A stretch of 64,000 nt of DNA, taken from contig JAJFGL010000008.1 of the NCBI GenBank assembly GCA_021776135.1, positions 36,596 through 100,595 on the forward strand. Reading direction: 5' to 3'. Every line of letters starts with the position of its first letter. Positions within the stretch are counted from its first letter, which is position 1. This stretch comes from Kiloniellaceae bacterium. Lineage in GTDB: Bacteria > Pseudomonadota > Alphaproteobacteria > Kiloniellales > J153. The translations under genes and the position numbers were made by a program. The notes under the pieces are model-generated. The model worked only from the letters and a program-made list of their open reading frames with translations, made no database searches and was not told the origin of the DNA. Shown here piece by piece: positions 10,253-20,170 of this stretch.

Positions 10253-10363
10253 GGTGTCCTCCACATGCGGTCAGTGCCGGGCGGTCCGCTAAATATAATC
10301 CCTTAGCGTGCCGGGGGAAGATATCACCGCCGCGCGCTCTGGGACAGGCTCGCGCGATTGTGA

Positions 10364-11707
<1,344 letters not shown>

Positions 11708-11740
11708 GCGGGCGGCCCTGGGCGGGAGACGCGTAGCCCG

Positions 11741-13372
11741 ATGAAGGTGTGTGCGGGGGCAGACTTCGACTATATCGTCGTCGGAGCAGGCTCCGCGGGC
11801 TGTGTGCTGGCGGACCGCCTGAGCGCCAGCGGTGAGCATCGGGTACTGGTGCTGGAGGCTGGAGGTTCGGACCTCAGCTTCTGGATCCGGATGCCGATCG
11901 GCTATGGCAAGGTTTACTACGACGCCCGCTTCAACTGGAAATACCTGAGCGAGCCGGAAGAGGCGCTGGGAGGCAAGCCGAGCTACTGGCCGCGCGGCAA
12001 GGTGCTGGGTGGCTCGTCCTCGATCAACGCCCTGGTCTATGCGCGCGGGCATCCGGGCGATTTCGACGACTGGGCGGCGGACGGCGCCACCGGCTGGGAC
12101 TGGGGCTCGGTCGCCCCCTATTTCAAGCGCATGGAAGATTGGGCGGGCGGCGCGGACGAGCGGCGCGGCGCCGGCGGCCCGCTGCCGGTCGCCGATATCC
12201 GCGGCGAGGTGCATTCCTTGTGCCAAAACTTCTTACAGGCCGCCCGTGAGGCGCATTTGCCGGTCACCGAGGATTATAACGGGGTCCAGGTGGAGGGCGC
12301 CTCGATCTACCAGATCACCACGAAGAACGGGTTACGCGCCTCGGCCGCCCGGTGCTATCTCAAGCCAGCCATGAAGCGGGTGAATGTGAAGGTGCTGACC
12401 CGCGCCCATGCCACACGGATAGTCATGGAGGACGGCCGGGCGGTGGGGGTGGCGTTCACGCGCGGCGGTGAGACGCGGGTAGTGCGGGCGCGGCGCGAGG
12501 TGATCGTTTCCGGCGGCGCGATTAACTCGCCTCAGCTCTTGCAGCTTTCGGGCATTGGGCCGGGAGAAGTGCTGCAACCGCTGGGCATCGAGGTGCGCCG
12601 CGATGCCCCCTCGATAGGGCGTAATTTACAGGACCATCTTGGCCTCGACATGCATTACCGTGCGACGGTGCCGACGCTGAACCAGGTACTGCGGCCGTGG
12701 TGGGGTAAGCTTCGGGCCGGCTTGCAGTTCCTGTTGCTGCGGCGCGGACCCCTGACCCTGAGCGTCAACCAGGGGGGTGGCTTCGTGCGCACCCGGCAAG
12801 AGCTGACGCGGCCGAACCTGCAGCTCTATTTCTCGCCTGTCAGCTACACCCGCGCGCCGCCGGGCGAACGGCCCATGATGAGCCCGGACGACTTCCCGGG
12901 TTTCCTCCTGGGATTCAGCTCCTGCCGTCCGACCAGCCGGGGAAGTATCCACATCCGCTCGGCCGATCCCTTCGCGGCGCCGGAGATACGTCCGAACTAT
13001 TTGAGTACGCAAGAGGACCGGGCGGCGATGTTGGAAGGGGCGCGTTTCATCCGCCGGCTGGCGGCGACCCCGGCGATGCGCTCCGTCATCGAGACCGAGA
13101 TCAGCCCCGGCCCCCACGCCGAGAGCGACGAAGATATCCAGGCGCATATCCGCGATAATGCCTGGACTGTGTTCCACGCGAGCTGTACCTGCCGCATGGG
13201 GAGCGACCCGGAAACCTCCACCGTCGATCCGCGTCTGCGGGTCCATGGCGTAGAGGGCTTGCGGGTGGTTGACGCCTCGGTATTTCCCAGCGTGACCAGC
13301 GGCAACACCAACGCGCCGACCATCATGGTCGCGGAGCGGGCCGCGGATCTCATTCTCGAAGATGCGCGATAA
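11741..13372 (+). CDS. GMC-family flavoprotein oxidoreductase (choline/alcohol dehydrogenase-like)
   Basis: FAD-dependent dehydrogenase of 543 residues acting on an alcohol group; the substrate is not identifiable. It has the N-terminal dinucleotide motif YIVVGAGSAGCVLADRLS, the GMC signature PRGKVLGGSSSINALVYARG, the second signature GAINSPQLLQLSGIG, and the catalytic pair in FHASCTCRMG (His) and SGNTNAPT (Asn). Thirty-three bp after eno and 12 bp before the MLE enzyme on the same strand, it probably forms a two-gene unit with the latter, perhaps oxidising a sugar or polyol-acid. Confidence 0.88.
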   Translation: MKVCAGADFDYIVVGAGSAGCVLADRLSASGEHRVLVLEAGGSDLSFWIRMPIGYGKVYYDARFNWKYLSEPEEALGGKPSYWPRGKVLGGSSSINALVYARGHPGDFDDWAADGATGWDWGSVAPYFKRMEDWAGGADERRGAGGPLPVADIRGEVHSLCQNFLQAAREAHLPVTEDYNGVQVEGASIYQITTKNGLRASAARCYLKPAMKRVNVKVLTRAHATRIVMEDGRAVGVAFTRGGETRVVRARREVIVSGGAINSPQLLQLSGIGPGEVLQPLGIEVRRDAPSIGRNLQDHLGLDMHYRATVPTLNQVLRPWWGKLRAGLQFLLLRRGPLTLSVNQGGGFVRTRQELTRPNLQLYFSPVSYTRAPPGERPMMSPDDFPGFLLGFSSCRPTSRGSIHIRSADPFAAPEIRPNYLSTQEDRAAMLEGARFIRRLAATPAMRSVIETEISPGPHAESDEDIQAHIRDNAWTVFHASCTCRMGSDPETSTVDPRLRVHGVEGLRVVDASVFPSVTSGNTNAPTIMVAERAADLILEDAR

Positions 13373-13384
13373 AGGGGGCCGGTT

Positions 13385-14488
13385 ATGAAAATCAAGACGA
13401 TCGAGAGCTTCTGCACCGAGTTTGTCGGCTTTGTCCGGGTCACTGCCGAAGATGGAACCCAGGGTTGGGGTCAGGTCGCTACCTACAACGCCGACATCAC
13501 GGCCGCGGTGCTGCACCGGCAAGTGGCGCCCTGGGTGTTGGGGCAAGACACGGCCGATCTGAACGACCTGCTCGATATCGTCACCGAGCGCGAGCATAAG
13601 TTTCCGGGCTCCTATCTGCGGCGTGCCATGGCCGGGTTCGACACCGCGGTCTGGGATGCGCGCGGCAAGCGCGCGGGCAAGCCGGTCGTGGAGCTTCTGG
13701 GTGGCACAGCAGGAACGATCCGGGCCTATGGATCGTCCATGAAGCGCGACATCACCCCCCTAGCCGAGGCCGAGCGTATGAAGCGGCTGCGCGGCGAACA
13801 AGGCTTCGATGCCTTTAAGTTTCGCGTCGGCGCCGAGTGCGGGCGCGACCGGGACGAATGGCCGGGGCGAACCGAGGAGATTATCCCCACCATACGGAAC
13901 CATTTGGGGTCCGATGTTGACCTGCTGGCGGACGCGAATAGCTGCTACTCGCCGAAACGGGCCATCGAGGTTGGGCGCATCATGGAAGACAATGGCCTGG
14001 GGCACTACGAGGAACCCTGTCCTTATTGGGAACTGGAGCAAACCAGGGAGGTTACGAAGGCGTTGACCATCGACGTGACCGGGGGCGAGCAGGATTGCGA
14101 CCTGACGATCTGGGCGCGGATGATTGACATGCGGGCCGTCGATGTGGTGCAGCCGGATATCTGCTATCTAGGCGGCCTTTCGCGGACGCTCAAAGTGGCG
14201 CGTCTGGCCGAGACGGCGGGGCTGCCGGTCACACCGCACTGCGCTAATCTGTCCATGGTGACGCTGTTCACCATGCATCTGCTGCGCGCCATTCCGAATG
14301 CCGGAAAGTATCTGGAGTTCTCAATCGAGGGGCCGGACTACTATCCTTGGCAAGAGGGGCTCTTCGCCCGCTCGCCCTACGAGATCGCGGACGGCAAGGC
14401 GACAGTCACAGATGCGCCCGGCTGGGGGGTCGAAATCAACCCCGACTGGCTGGCAAGATCGAGTTATCGGCAAACATCGGCTGTTTAG
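13385..14488 (+). CDS. Enolase-superfamily enzyme (mandelate racemase / muconate lactonizing group)
   Basis: A 367-residue TIM-barrel acid-sugar dehydratase or racemase. The capping domain is N-terminal. The barrel shows a lysine in DAFKFRVGAE, metal ligands D in DLLADANSC, E in HYEEPCPYWE and E in VTGGEQDCD, the Asp of QPDICYLGG and the general-acid/base His in TPHCANLS. This places it in the mandelate racemase subgroup. Paired with the upstream GMC enzyme (12-bp gap, GGGGG ribosome site). The specific acid cannot be assigned. A decayed region follows. Confidence 0.87.
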   Translation: MKIKTIESFCTEFVGFVRVTAEDGTQGWGQVATYNADITAAVLHRQVAPWVLGQDTADLNDLLDIVTEREHKFPGSYLRRAMAGFDTAVWDARGKRAGKPVVELLGGTAGTIRAYGSSMKRDITPLAEAERMKRLRGEQGFDAFKFRVGAECGRDRDEWPGRTEEIIPTIRNHLGSDVDLLADANSCYSPKRAIEVGRIMEDNGLGHYEEPCPYWELEQTREVTKALTIDVTGGEQDCDLTIWARMIDMRAVDVVQPDICYLGGLSRTLKVARLAETAGLPVTPHCANLSMVTLFTMHLLRAIPNAGKYLEFSIEGPDYYPWQEGLFARSPYEIADGKATVTDAPGWGVEINPDWLARSSYRQTSAV

Positions 14489-14529
14489 GGATTAATCCTG
14501 ATTGAAACAGTCCTGGCGTGTGGGGAAAA

Positions 14530-14557
14530 AAGGGCCGGCATGAAAATGCCGGCCCTT
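14530..14557 (-). terminator. Rho-independent terminator of the decayed symporter copy
   Basis: An 11-bp perfect stem AAGGGCCGGCA / TGCCGGCCCTT with a 6-nt loop is followed on the minus strand by a run of six or more T. The stem and the downstream box CGCTTGAAGGCGAAGA closely match the terminator of the intact symporter at 15874-15906, so it was duplicated with the gene end. Confidence 0.8.
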
Positions 14558-14559
14558 AC

Positions 14560-14766
14560 CGTTTCGCTTGAAGGCGAAGATGTGAGTTCCCCTACTTGAT
14601 TTCTTGATCTCGCCGCTCGCCAGCTTGGCCTGATAATCGGCAATCAAGGCCTTGCCCTTGCCTTCGCCGAACATGTAGGTCTAGGTCTTGAGTCCGTAGT
14701 AGGACCAGGAAATCATGGTCGAAAAAGCGAACAGTACCGCCGCGATGGCGAGCACGCAGCCGAAGC
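14560..14766 (-). pseudogene. Decayed partial copy of the AGCS alanine/glycine:cation symporter gene
   Basis: On the minus strand the sequence matches the 3' part of the intact symporter (15953-17455) at high nucleotide identity, including [12 protein letters not shown] and MFGEGK. It has lost about 150 bp internally, carries a 1-nt deletion near the stop codon and a nonsense change: the codon for Trp in GLKAWTYM reads TAG. At about 14757-14766 homology stops abruptly and a PhyH coding fragment on the other strand begins. Nothing here can make a transporter. Confidence 0.85.
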
Positions 14767-14968
14767 TGGCGACGTGATCTTCTTCGATGCCTATGTTTCT
14801 CATGAATCTTCAGCCAACACCGGTACCCGCAGCCGGCGGAACGTCTTCCTGACCTTCAACCGGGAATCGGACGGCGACATGTGCGAGAAGTACTACCGGG
14901 ACAAATGGAAAAACTACGCGCCCAACCGGGCCGGCGAGGCCCGCGAGGACGTTTCCTTTAGAATCTGA
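14762..14968 (+). pseudogene. C-terminal fragment of a PhyH-type (phytanoyl-CoA dioxygenase-like) Fe/2-oxoglutarate oxygenase
   Basis: The plus-strand frame EAGDVIFFDAYVSHESSAN ... RRNVFLTFNRESDGDMCEKYY matches the end of PhyH-family oxygenases, where the His of the second metal-binding motif lies in a D-x-x-x-x-H context and LTYNR-like strands follow. The HxD motif and the first 200 or so residues are missing, because the fragment begins at the junction with the symporter ghost. The track ORF (14774 GTG, 64 residues) is therefore not a real gene start. Confidence 0.7.
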
Positions 14969-14983
14969 TATCCGGGCCGCGGG

Positions 14984-15688
14984 TCAGGCGGTGGCTGTCG
15001 TGAGCGCCTGGGTCACATCCTCGATCTGAGTCACGACCGAGATTTGGCGCGTCGAGGTGATGTCGCAGCCGCGATCCTCGAAAGCGTCTTTCGCAGGATG
15101 ATTTTTCTGCCAGTCAGCGACCGTGGAATCGCGCTCGCGCACAAGTTCCTCGATCTGCGGGCGGAACAGGCGCAACATGGCGGAGATCCAGATGTTGGCG
15201 GGCCATGACGGCCAGGAGAGATCCATCTCGAAGCGGTCCAGCATCTTGATCACGTCTTCCGATGCGTACCAGTTGTCGGCGGTGATCCAGCGGTTGGTGG
15301 TGAACAGGCCGATGGGGAAACCGGAGCTATCCATGGAAATGGCGATGAGATGGCTGAGCTTGTCGTCTCGCTCATTCATGAACTTGGCTTCGGACTGTTT
15401 GACCGGGCGGCACTCCTTCGGCATGCCCTTTTCCCTGAGGAATGTATGAAAGTGGCCGTGCTCCCCTTCCCGGTGGGAGTGGTAATAAAACTGGGAATGG
15501 CTTTCCGAATCGAATACGTCGCCCTTGGGGTAATGGTCCAACTCATAGAATTCTCCCTGGCCGCGAAGAACCTCGGCGACGACATTGGTGTTGCTTTTCC
15601 GTAGCACCCTGTAGCATTCCAGGACTTCTTCCCCCGCGTTCGCCATCGCCACAAGCTGCTCGCGGGGTAGTTTCTTCAGATCGACCAT
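14984..15688 (-). CDS. Conserved hypothetical protein with His-rich motif, behind a perfect FNR box
   Basis: A 234-residue soluble-looking protein that I do not recognise with certainty; it may belong to a small conserved family of unknown function (DUF6969-like, from memory). The notable motif is HSHREGEHGHFHTFLR near residues 76-91, a cluster of five histidines that could bind metal, preceded by GEFYELDHYPKGDVFD. No signal peptide or membrane segment is seen. The start at 15688 is chosen over 15730 because GGAGG lies 5 nt upstream. It is transcribed alone away from the symporter, from a region holding TTGATCTGGATCAA. Confidence 0.75.
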   Translation of the reverse strand: MVDLKKLPREQLVAMANAGEEVLECYRVLRKSNTNVVAEVLRGQGEFYELDHYPKGDVFDSESHSQFYYHSHREGEHGHFHTFLREKGMPKECRPVKQSEAKFMNERDDKLSHLIAISMDSSGFPIGLFTTNRWITADNWYASEDVIKMLDRFEMDLSWPSWPANIWISAMLRLFRPQIEELVRERDSTVADWQKNHPAKDAFEDRGCDITSTRQISVVTQIEDVTQALTTATA

Positions 15689-15773
15689 GCTTGCCTCCAA
15701 GATCTCGATATCTGGAACACGGATTGCCACTCACGGGTCTTTGGCATTGCACGCATGTGATGGTGAAAATGGA

Positions 15774-15787
15774 TTGATCTGGATCAA
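15774..15787 (-). promoter_or_regulatory. Perfect FNR/Anr-type box
   Basis: TTGATCTGGATCAA matches TTGAT-N4-ATCAA exactly and is extended to GGATTGAT-CTGG-ATCAATCC, 8-bp perfect arms. Its centre is 92 nt upstream of the His-rich gene's ATG at 15688, consistent with class II activation and a leader near 50 nt. The other neighbour, the symporter, points toward it with its 3' end and terminator, so only the His-rich gene can be the target. Confidence 0.8.
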
Positions 15788-15873
15788 TCCTTCTTTTCAC
15801 GAAGTATCACGAGTTGTTGAAACCCAGTATAGCTACCGTTGCCGGTCTCAGCCTGCGCGCGTGGCAATAAGAG

Positions 15874-15906
15874 GAAAAAAAGAGCCGGCACGACCATGCC
15901 GGCTCT
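15874..15906 (-). terminator. Rho-independent terminator of the AGCS symporter gene
   Basis: The stem AGAGCCGGCA / TGCCGGCTCT (10 bp, perfect, 6-nt loop) is followed on the minus strand by seven T. It lies 47 bp beyond the symporter stop codon. A second copy with the same architecture follows the decayed symporter fragment. Confidence 0.9.
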
Positions 15907-15952
15907 CTTCCCTTTCGCTTGAGGGTGAAAGAGATTTTCACCAGGCGGCGGA

Positions 15953-17455
15953 TTACTTGATTTTCTTGATCTCGCCGCTCGCCAGCTTGGCCTGATAATC
16001 TTTTAGCAAGGCCTTGACCTTGGGCATCAGGAAATAGAGGCCGATAATGTTGGCGATCGCCATGGCGAAGATCATGGCGTCGGAGAAGTCGATCACCGGC
16101 CCCAGGCTCATGGAGGCGCCGATGACCACGAAGACGCAGAAGATCGCCTTGAAGACCAGTTCCTTGGCCTTGCCTTCGCCGAACATGTAGGTCCAGGCCT
16201 TGAGTCCGTAATACGACCAGGAAATCATGGTTGAAAAGGCGAACAGCACCGCCGCGATGGCGAGCACGTATCCGAAGCCGGAGAAATTGGCCTCGAAGGC
16301 CTTGGAGGTCAGGGCAATGCCGGTCACGCCGTTATCGGGCACCCAGGAGCCGGTGATGGTGATCACCAGGGAAGTCATGGTGCAGATAACCACCGTGTCG
16401 ATAAAGGGCTCGAGCAGGGCCACGTAACCTTCGGTGACCGGGTGTTTGGTCTGCACCGCCGAATGGGCGATGGAGGCCGAACCGATTCCGGCTTCGTTCG
16501 AGAAGGCGGCGCGCTTGAAACCTTGGATCAAGGCGCCGATGGCGCCGCCGGCGACGGCGGTCGGGGAGAAGGCGCCGCCGATGATGGCGCTGATGGCGTT
16601 GGGAATCTCGCCGAAGTTCACCACGATAATAATCAGGGCCGCGCCGACATAGAGCACCGCCATGCCGGGCACGATCTTTTCCGTGACCCGGGCGATGGAC
16701 TTGATGCCGCCGATGATGACGATGCCGACTACGGCGGCCATGATCAGGCCGAACAGCCAGCCTTTACCCTCGAAGAAGGGAATGATGCTGGAGATCTGCG
16801 CGAAGGACTGATTGGCCTGGAACATATTGCCGCCGCCAAGGGCGCCGCCGATGCAACAAATCGAAAAGAATATCGCCAGGAACTTGCCGAGCCTGGCCTT
16901 GCCGTCCTCCGACAAGCCCTTGGACAGATAATACATCGGCCCGCCGGATACGGTGCCGTCTTTGTACTCGTTTCGGTAGTGCACGCCGAGTGTGCACTCG
17001 GTGAACTTGGACGCCATGCCGAGCAAGCCGGCCAGGATCATCCAAAAGGTGGCGCCGGGACCGCCCAGATAGACCGCCACGCCGACACCGGCGATGTTGC
17101 CCAGGCCGACCGTGCCCGACAGCGCCGTGGCCAGGGCCTGAAACGGCGTTACCTCGCCGGCGTCGTTGGGATCGAGATAATCGCCGCGCACCAATTCGAT
17201 GGAATGCTTGAAACCGCGAAACTGGATAAAACCGAAATAGACGGTGAATACGACCGCCGCGATGACCAGCCAGGCGACGATCAAAGGAAAGTTGGTTCCG
17301 AAAACCGGCACCGAATAAAATACGGTATTGACGATTGGATTCACGATCGGCGCGATAGCTTCGCTAATGGCCTGATCGATCCCGCTTTCTTGGGCGTAGG
17401 CCACCCCGGCCGTCAGCGGTAAGCCGGCGCAAGCCAGCAGTAAACGTTTCAACAT
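15953..17455 (-). CDS. Alanine/glycine:cation symporter (AGCS family)
   Basis: Inner-membrane Na+-coupled importer of alanine or glycine, 500 residues. It starts with a cleavable-looking signal ([22 protein letters not shown]), uncommon in the family but seen in some proteobacterial members. About eleven membrane helices follow. Family motifs include [40 protein letters not shown] and [26 protein letters not shown] before 17455 supports this start over the longer track ORF. uspA lies 47 bp upstream on the same strand, so the two may be co-transcribed. A decayed second copy sits 1.2 kb downstream. Confidence 0.92.
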   Translation of the reverse strand: MLKRLLLACAGLPLTAGVAYAQESGIDQAISEAIAPIVNPIVNTVFYSVPVFGTNFPLIVAWLVIAAVVFTVYFGFIQFRGFKHSIELVRGDYLDPNDAGEVTPFQALATALSGTVGLGNIAGVGVAVYLGGPGATFWMILAGLLGMASKFTECTLGVHYRNEYKDGTVSGGPMYYLSKGLSEDGKARLGKFLAIFFSICCIGGALGGGNMFQANQSFAQISSIIPFFEGKGWLFGLIMAAVVGIVIIGGIKSIARVTEKIVPGMAVLYVGAALIIIVVNFGEIPNAISAIIGGAFSPTAVAGGAIGALIQGFKRAAFSNEAGIGSASIAHSAVQTKHPVTEGYVALLEPFIDTVVICTMTSLVITITGSWVPDNGVTGIALTSKAFEANFSGFGYVLAIAAVLFAFSTMISWSYYGLKAWTYMFGEGKAKELVFKAIFCVFVVIGASMSLGPVIDFSDAMIFAMAIANIIGLYFLMPKVKALLKDYQAKLASGEIKKIK

Positions 17456-17502
17456 GAGTCTTCCCCCTGTTCCGATATGTCTTATTTTCTGAAATTTATG
17501 GA

Positions 17503-17934
17503 TTACGGCACGATGGTCACGGGCACCGGAGACGCCTGCGCCAGGGTGATCGCCAAACCGCCAAGCAGCCGGGCGGTGAAAACCGAATCGCCGGTGCGGC
17601 CGACGAAGATTTGCACGGCGCCGGTTTCCTTGGCGATCGTACACAACAGTTCGCCGACATGGCCGTGACGGACCTCGGTTTGGGTTTCTATGCCCGATGC
17701 CTTCAACTTGGCCGCCACGGGCTCGACCATGGCGCGGGCACGTTCCAGTTCCTCCTCACGCCGTTTGTGACGCTCGGCCAGTTCCTCGGGGGTGTGGAAG
17801 CTATAGGCGGACCATTCGAGAATATGGACCACGCACAGCCGCGCGCCGGCCATCTTGGCCCGTGAAGCGGCGAAATCGATGGCGCGATTCGATGAATCCG
17901 TGCCATCGAAGCCGACCAGGTAAGTATCGCTCAT
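17503..17934 (-). CDS. Universal stress protein (UspA family)
   Basis: Small cytoplasmic single-domain Usp of 143 residues. The N terminus [22 protein letters not shown] carries the conserved first-strand Asp. The C-terminal nucleotide loop reads [18 protein letters not shown], close to the ATP-binding G-2x-G-9x-G(S/T) pattern. A short charged helix (residues 50-75) follows the first strands. AGGAGGG 9 nt before 17934 fixes the start; the track ORF is longer. It precedes the AGCS symporter and may share its promoter. Confidence 0.9.
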   Translation of the reverse strand: MSDTYLVGFDGTDSSNRAIDFAASRAKMAGARLCVVHILEWSAYSFHTPEELAERHKRREEELERARAMVEPVAAKLKASGIETQTEVRHGHVGELLCTIAKETGAVQIFVGRTGDSVFTARLLGGLAITLAQASPVPVTIVP

Positions 17935-18315
17935 GTATCGTTCCCTCCTTGACTTTCGGCAAACCAGGCTTGTCCGGCGGAAGGTAGGGGATCGTGAAGC
18001 ATCGCGTATCGGGACAAGTAACCTGTAAGCATCAGGCCTATGGATCGTTGAACCTTCCACTTGCCACTATAGAAGAAACGGCGAAGAAATTCCTATTTCA
18101 AAATATCGGGAGATCATCCATTAAAAAATATGTGTGTATTTAGTGAAAACAACCGAAGCGGCACCCGCCGTCTTCCTTGGCTGCGCGCGTGGCGCCAGGC
18201 GTCGCGCGGCGAATTCGGTACTTGCAAGACCACCGTTCCGGCCTTACTTGAAAAGAGCCGCGCGGCTGGACCCCAGTGGCGCGAAAAATTCGATTTCCAA
18301 CGAAAGGAGCTAGGC
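17935..18315. other. Intergenic stretch without a recognised gene
   Basis: The 381 bp between divergent uspA and the 49-residue protein gene. It must contain the uspA promoter. The middle (18090-18150) is AT-rich (ATTCCTATTTCAAAATATC, CCATTAAAAAATATGTG). The track ORF that starts at 18130 has no homology-like signature before residue 63. Nothing else recognisable is seen. Confidence 0.5.
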
Positions 18316-18465
18316 GTGGCGCGTAAGCCCAACTACAAATTCGACCGTCAACAACGCGATAAAGCTAAGGCCGAGAAAAAAGCCGCGAAGGAAGAACGAA
18401 AGGCCGAGCTTAAAGAGGAGGCCAACCCGGAAAGCCCGGAGGATCCGGCGGCGGCCGAGGTTTAG
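18316..18465 (+). CDS. Small highly charged conserved protein
   Basis: A 49-residue protein starting at GTG with AAGGAG 6 nt upstream. It begins VARKPNYKFDRQQRDKAKAEKK, then a lysine/glutamate-rich helix and a short acidic tail. Proteins beginning M-A-(R/K)-K-P-N-Y-K-F-(D/E)-R are widespread in alphaproteobacteria and of unknown function. The 111-residue track ORF adds 62 upstream residues with no conserved character. It sits 107 bp upstream of ftsB. Confidence 0.7.
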   Translation: MARKPNYKFDRQQRDKAKAEKKAAKEERKAELKEEANPESPEDPAAAEV

Positions 18466-18571
18466 TTCCAGTTTTGCCGGCCCGGCCCCCGGAGGGCTGG
18501 GCGGTACTGTCCGGCTGATTTCGACTCCACGTTTCGTTTTTTGTTGACCCCGCGAATCGGTCTGTGATTCC

Positions 18572-18910
18572 ATGGCGGTCATGGCTGTGTTGCGCGAAAT
18601 TCGGGTCAAGGCCCGCCAGATTCTACCGCCTGTCCTGGCCGTCTGCGTGATGGGATACTTCGCCTATCATTCCATACAGGGCGATCGGGGATATCTAGCC
18701 CTGCTGCGGGTCGAGAGGGACTTGGCCCAGGCGCAGGCGACCGAGGCGCGCTTGCGAACCGAGCGGACCCGCCTGGAACGCGATGTGAATCTCTTGCGCC
18801 TGGACGGTTTAGACCGGGACCTGCTTGAGGAACGCGCCCGCGCGATCCTCAACTACGGCCTGGAGGACGAATATACGATCCTGCGGCAAATACCCCCGGC
18901 AGATAATTAA
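18572..18910 (+). CDS. ftsB: FtsB/DivIC-type septum formation initiator
   Basis: Small bitopic division protein of 112 residues that links the FtsQ/FtsL complex to the divisome. One membrane helix (about residues 17-33, ILPPVLAVCVMGYFAYHSI) is followed by a periplasmic coiled coil (LLRVERDLAQAQATEARLRTERTRLERDV) and the conserved end DLLEERARAILNYGLEDEY. The position just before pdhA is the usual alphaproteobacterial location; eno would normally precede it but is 6.9 kb away here. Confidence 0.9.
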   Translation: MAVMAVLREIRVKARQILPPVLAVCVMGYFAYHSIQGDRGYLALLRVERDLAQAQATEARLRTERTRLERDVNLLRLDGLDRDLLEERARAILNYGLEDEYTILRQIPPADN

Positions 18911-19051
18911 CCGATATCATAGTAATTTGTTATTTTTAGTTATTTTTCAATAAGTTATTATATATTGCGAAACATCTTGGGACACCTTATCCTTTCATAG
19001 ATAGACTATCGGGGCTGGAGGTTATCCTCCGGTCCGAATGTGGGGGGCGTC
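18911..19051 (+). promoter_or_regulatory. AT-rich probable promoter region and leader stem-loop of the pdh operon
   Basis: The first 80 bp are strongly AT-rich compared with the surroundings and probably hold the pdhA promoter, though no clean -35/-10 pair stands out. Downstream, 19012-19021 pairs with 19026-19035 (GGGCTGGAGG / CCTCCGGTCC, two G-T wobbles, TTAT loop) to form a 10-bp hairpin ending 16 nt before the pdhA ATG. Confidence 0.45.
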
Positions 19052-20119
19052 ATGACGAAAAAGCCAAGCAGGGCATCGCCATCGCAGGCGGCGAAAAAGG
19101 CATCGCCATCGAAGGCGGCGAAAAAGACATCGCCCCGGCGTGCGGCGCCGGCCAGCGGCGGCGCCAAGCCCGAAGAGCTCCTCACCTATTACCGCGCCAT
19201 GCTCGAAATCCGCCGGTTCGAGGAAAAAGCCGGCCAGATGTACGGCATGGGCCTGATCGGCGGGTTTTGTCATCTCTATATCGGTCAAGAAGCGGTCGTG
19301 ATCGGCATGCAGGCGGCGGTCACGGACCGCGATACCGTCCTTACCTCCTACCGCGACCATGGCCATATGCTGGCCCGCGGCATGGACCCCAAGGGCGTGA
19401 TGGCGGAACTGACCGGCCGCCGGGGCGGCTACTCCAAGGGTAAGGGCGGCTCCATGCACATGTTCAGCCAGGAAAAAGGATTCTATGGCGGCCATGGCAT
19501 CGTCGCGGCCCAGGTGCCGATCGGAACCGGTATCGCCTTCGCTCATAAATACAAGGACGAGAATGCGGTTTGCCTGACCTATCTGGGCGACGGCGCCATC
19601 AATCAGGGCCAAGTCTACGAGTCCTTCAACATGGCGGCGCTCTGGCAATTGCCGGTCGTCTACGTGATTGAGAATAACAAGTACGCCATGGGCACTTCCA
19701 TCGAACGCGGTTCGGCGCGCACCGACCTTTACCATCGCGGCCATGCCTATGGGATTCCGGGCGCGCAGGTCGACGGCATGGATGTGGTCGCGGTCAAGAA
19801 GGCGGGCGAACTGGCCGTCGCCCACGCCCGCTCCGGCAAGGGGCCCTATATTCTGGAGATGCACACCTACCGCTACCGCGGCCATTCCATGTCGGACCCG
19901 GCCAAATACCGCACCAAGGAAGAGGTCCAGAAGGTCCGCCAGGAACGCGATCCGATCGAACGGCTGCGCGGCGTCCTCTTGGATGAGGCCGGTGTCGAGG
20001 AGGCCAAGCTCAAGGACATCGACCGCAAGGTGAAGGCCATCGTCACCGAGGCGGCCGAGTTCGCCCAGCATTCTCCCGAGCCGGATGCCTCGGAGCTTTA
20101 CACGGATGTTTACGCGTGA
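19052..20119 (+). CDS. pdhA: Pyruvate dehydrogenase E1 component, alpha subunit
   Basis: Thiamine-diphosphate subunit of the heterotetrameric E1 that decarboxylates pyruvate. 355 residues from the ATG at 19052; the track's GTG adds four. After a 38-residue Lys/Ala/Pro/Ser-rich extension (ASPSQAAKK, ASPSKAAKK), the catalytic domain has YRAMLEIRRFEEKAGQMYGMG, the phosphorylation-loop region YRGHSMSDP and the ThDP motif GDGAINQG...NN. It is first of pdhA-pdhB-pdhC, all on the plus strand with gaps of 51 and 18 bp. Confidence 0.96.
   Translation: MTKKPSRASPSQAAKKASPSKAAKKTSPRRAAPASGGAKPEELLTYYRAMLEIRRFEEKAGQMYGMGLIGGFCHLYIGQEAVVIGMQAAVTDRDTVLTSYRDHGHMLARGMDPKGVMAELTGRRGGYSKGKGGSMHMFSQEKGFYGGHGIVAAQVPIGTGIAFAHKYKDENAVCLTYLGDGAINQGQVYESFNMAALWQLPVVYVIENNKYAMGTSIERGSARTDLYHRGHAYGIPGAQVDGMDVVAVKKAGELAVAHARSGKGPYILEMHTYRYRGHSMSDPAKYRTKEEVQKVRQERDPIERLRGVLLDEAGVEEAKLKDIDRKVKAIVTEAAEFAQHSPEPDASELYTDVYA
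19073..19126 (+). repeat. 27-bp tandem repeat inside the pdhA 5' end
   Basis: GCATCGCCATCG(C/A)AGGCGGCGAAAAAG occurs twice head to tail (19073-19099, 19100-19126) with a degenerate third start at 19127. It encodes the (A/T)SPSxAAKK repeats of the PdhA N-terminal extension. Because the unit is a multiple of three, copy-number change would keep the frame. Confidence 0.85.
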
Positions 20120-20170
20120 TCCGGGCGCCGGGAATGACTTGCCACTGGATTGTCCGCCCGGAGGGGACCC

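Noticed and set aside
15741-15753. TTGGCATTGCA resembling a sigma-54 promoter
   Set aside because: The spacing between the GG and GC elements is too short for TGGCAC-N5-TTGC.
17949-17962. TTGACTTTCGGCAA, an FNR/FixK-like sequence before uspA
   Set aside because: It lies only 15-28 bp before the ATG, next to the ribosome site, so it is poorly placed for activation, and one arm is imperfect.
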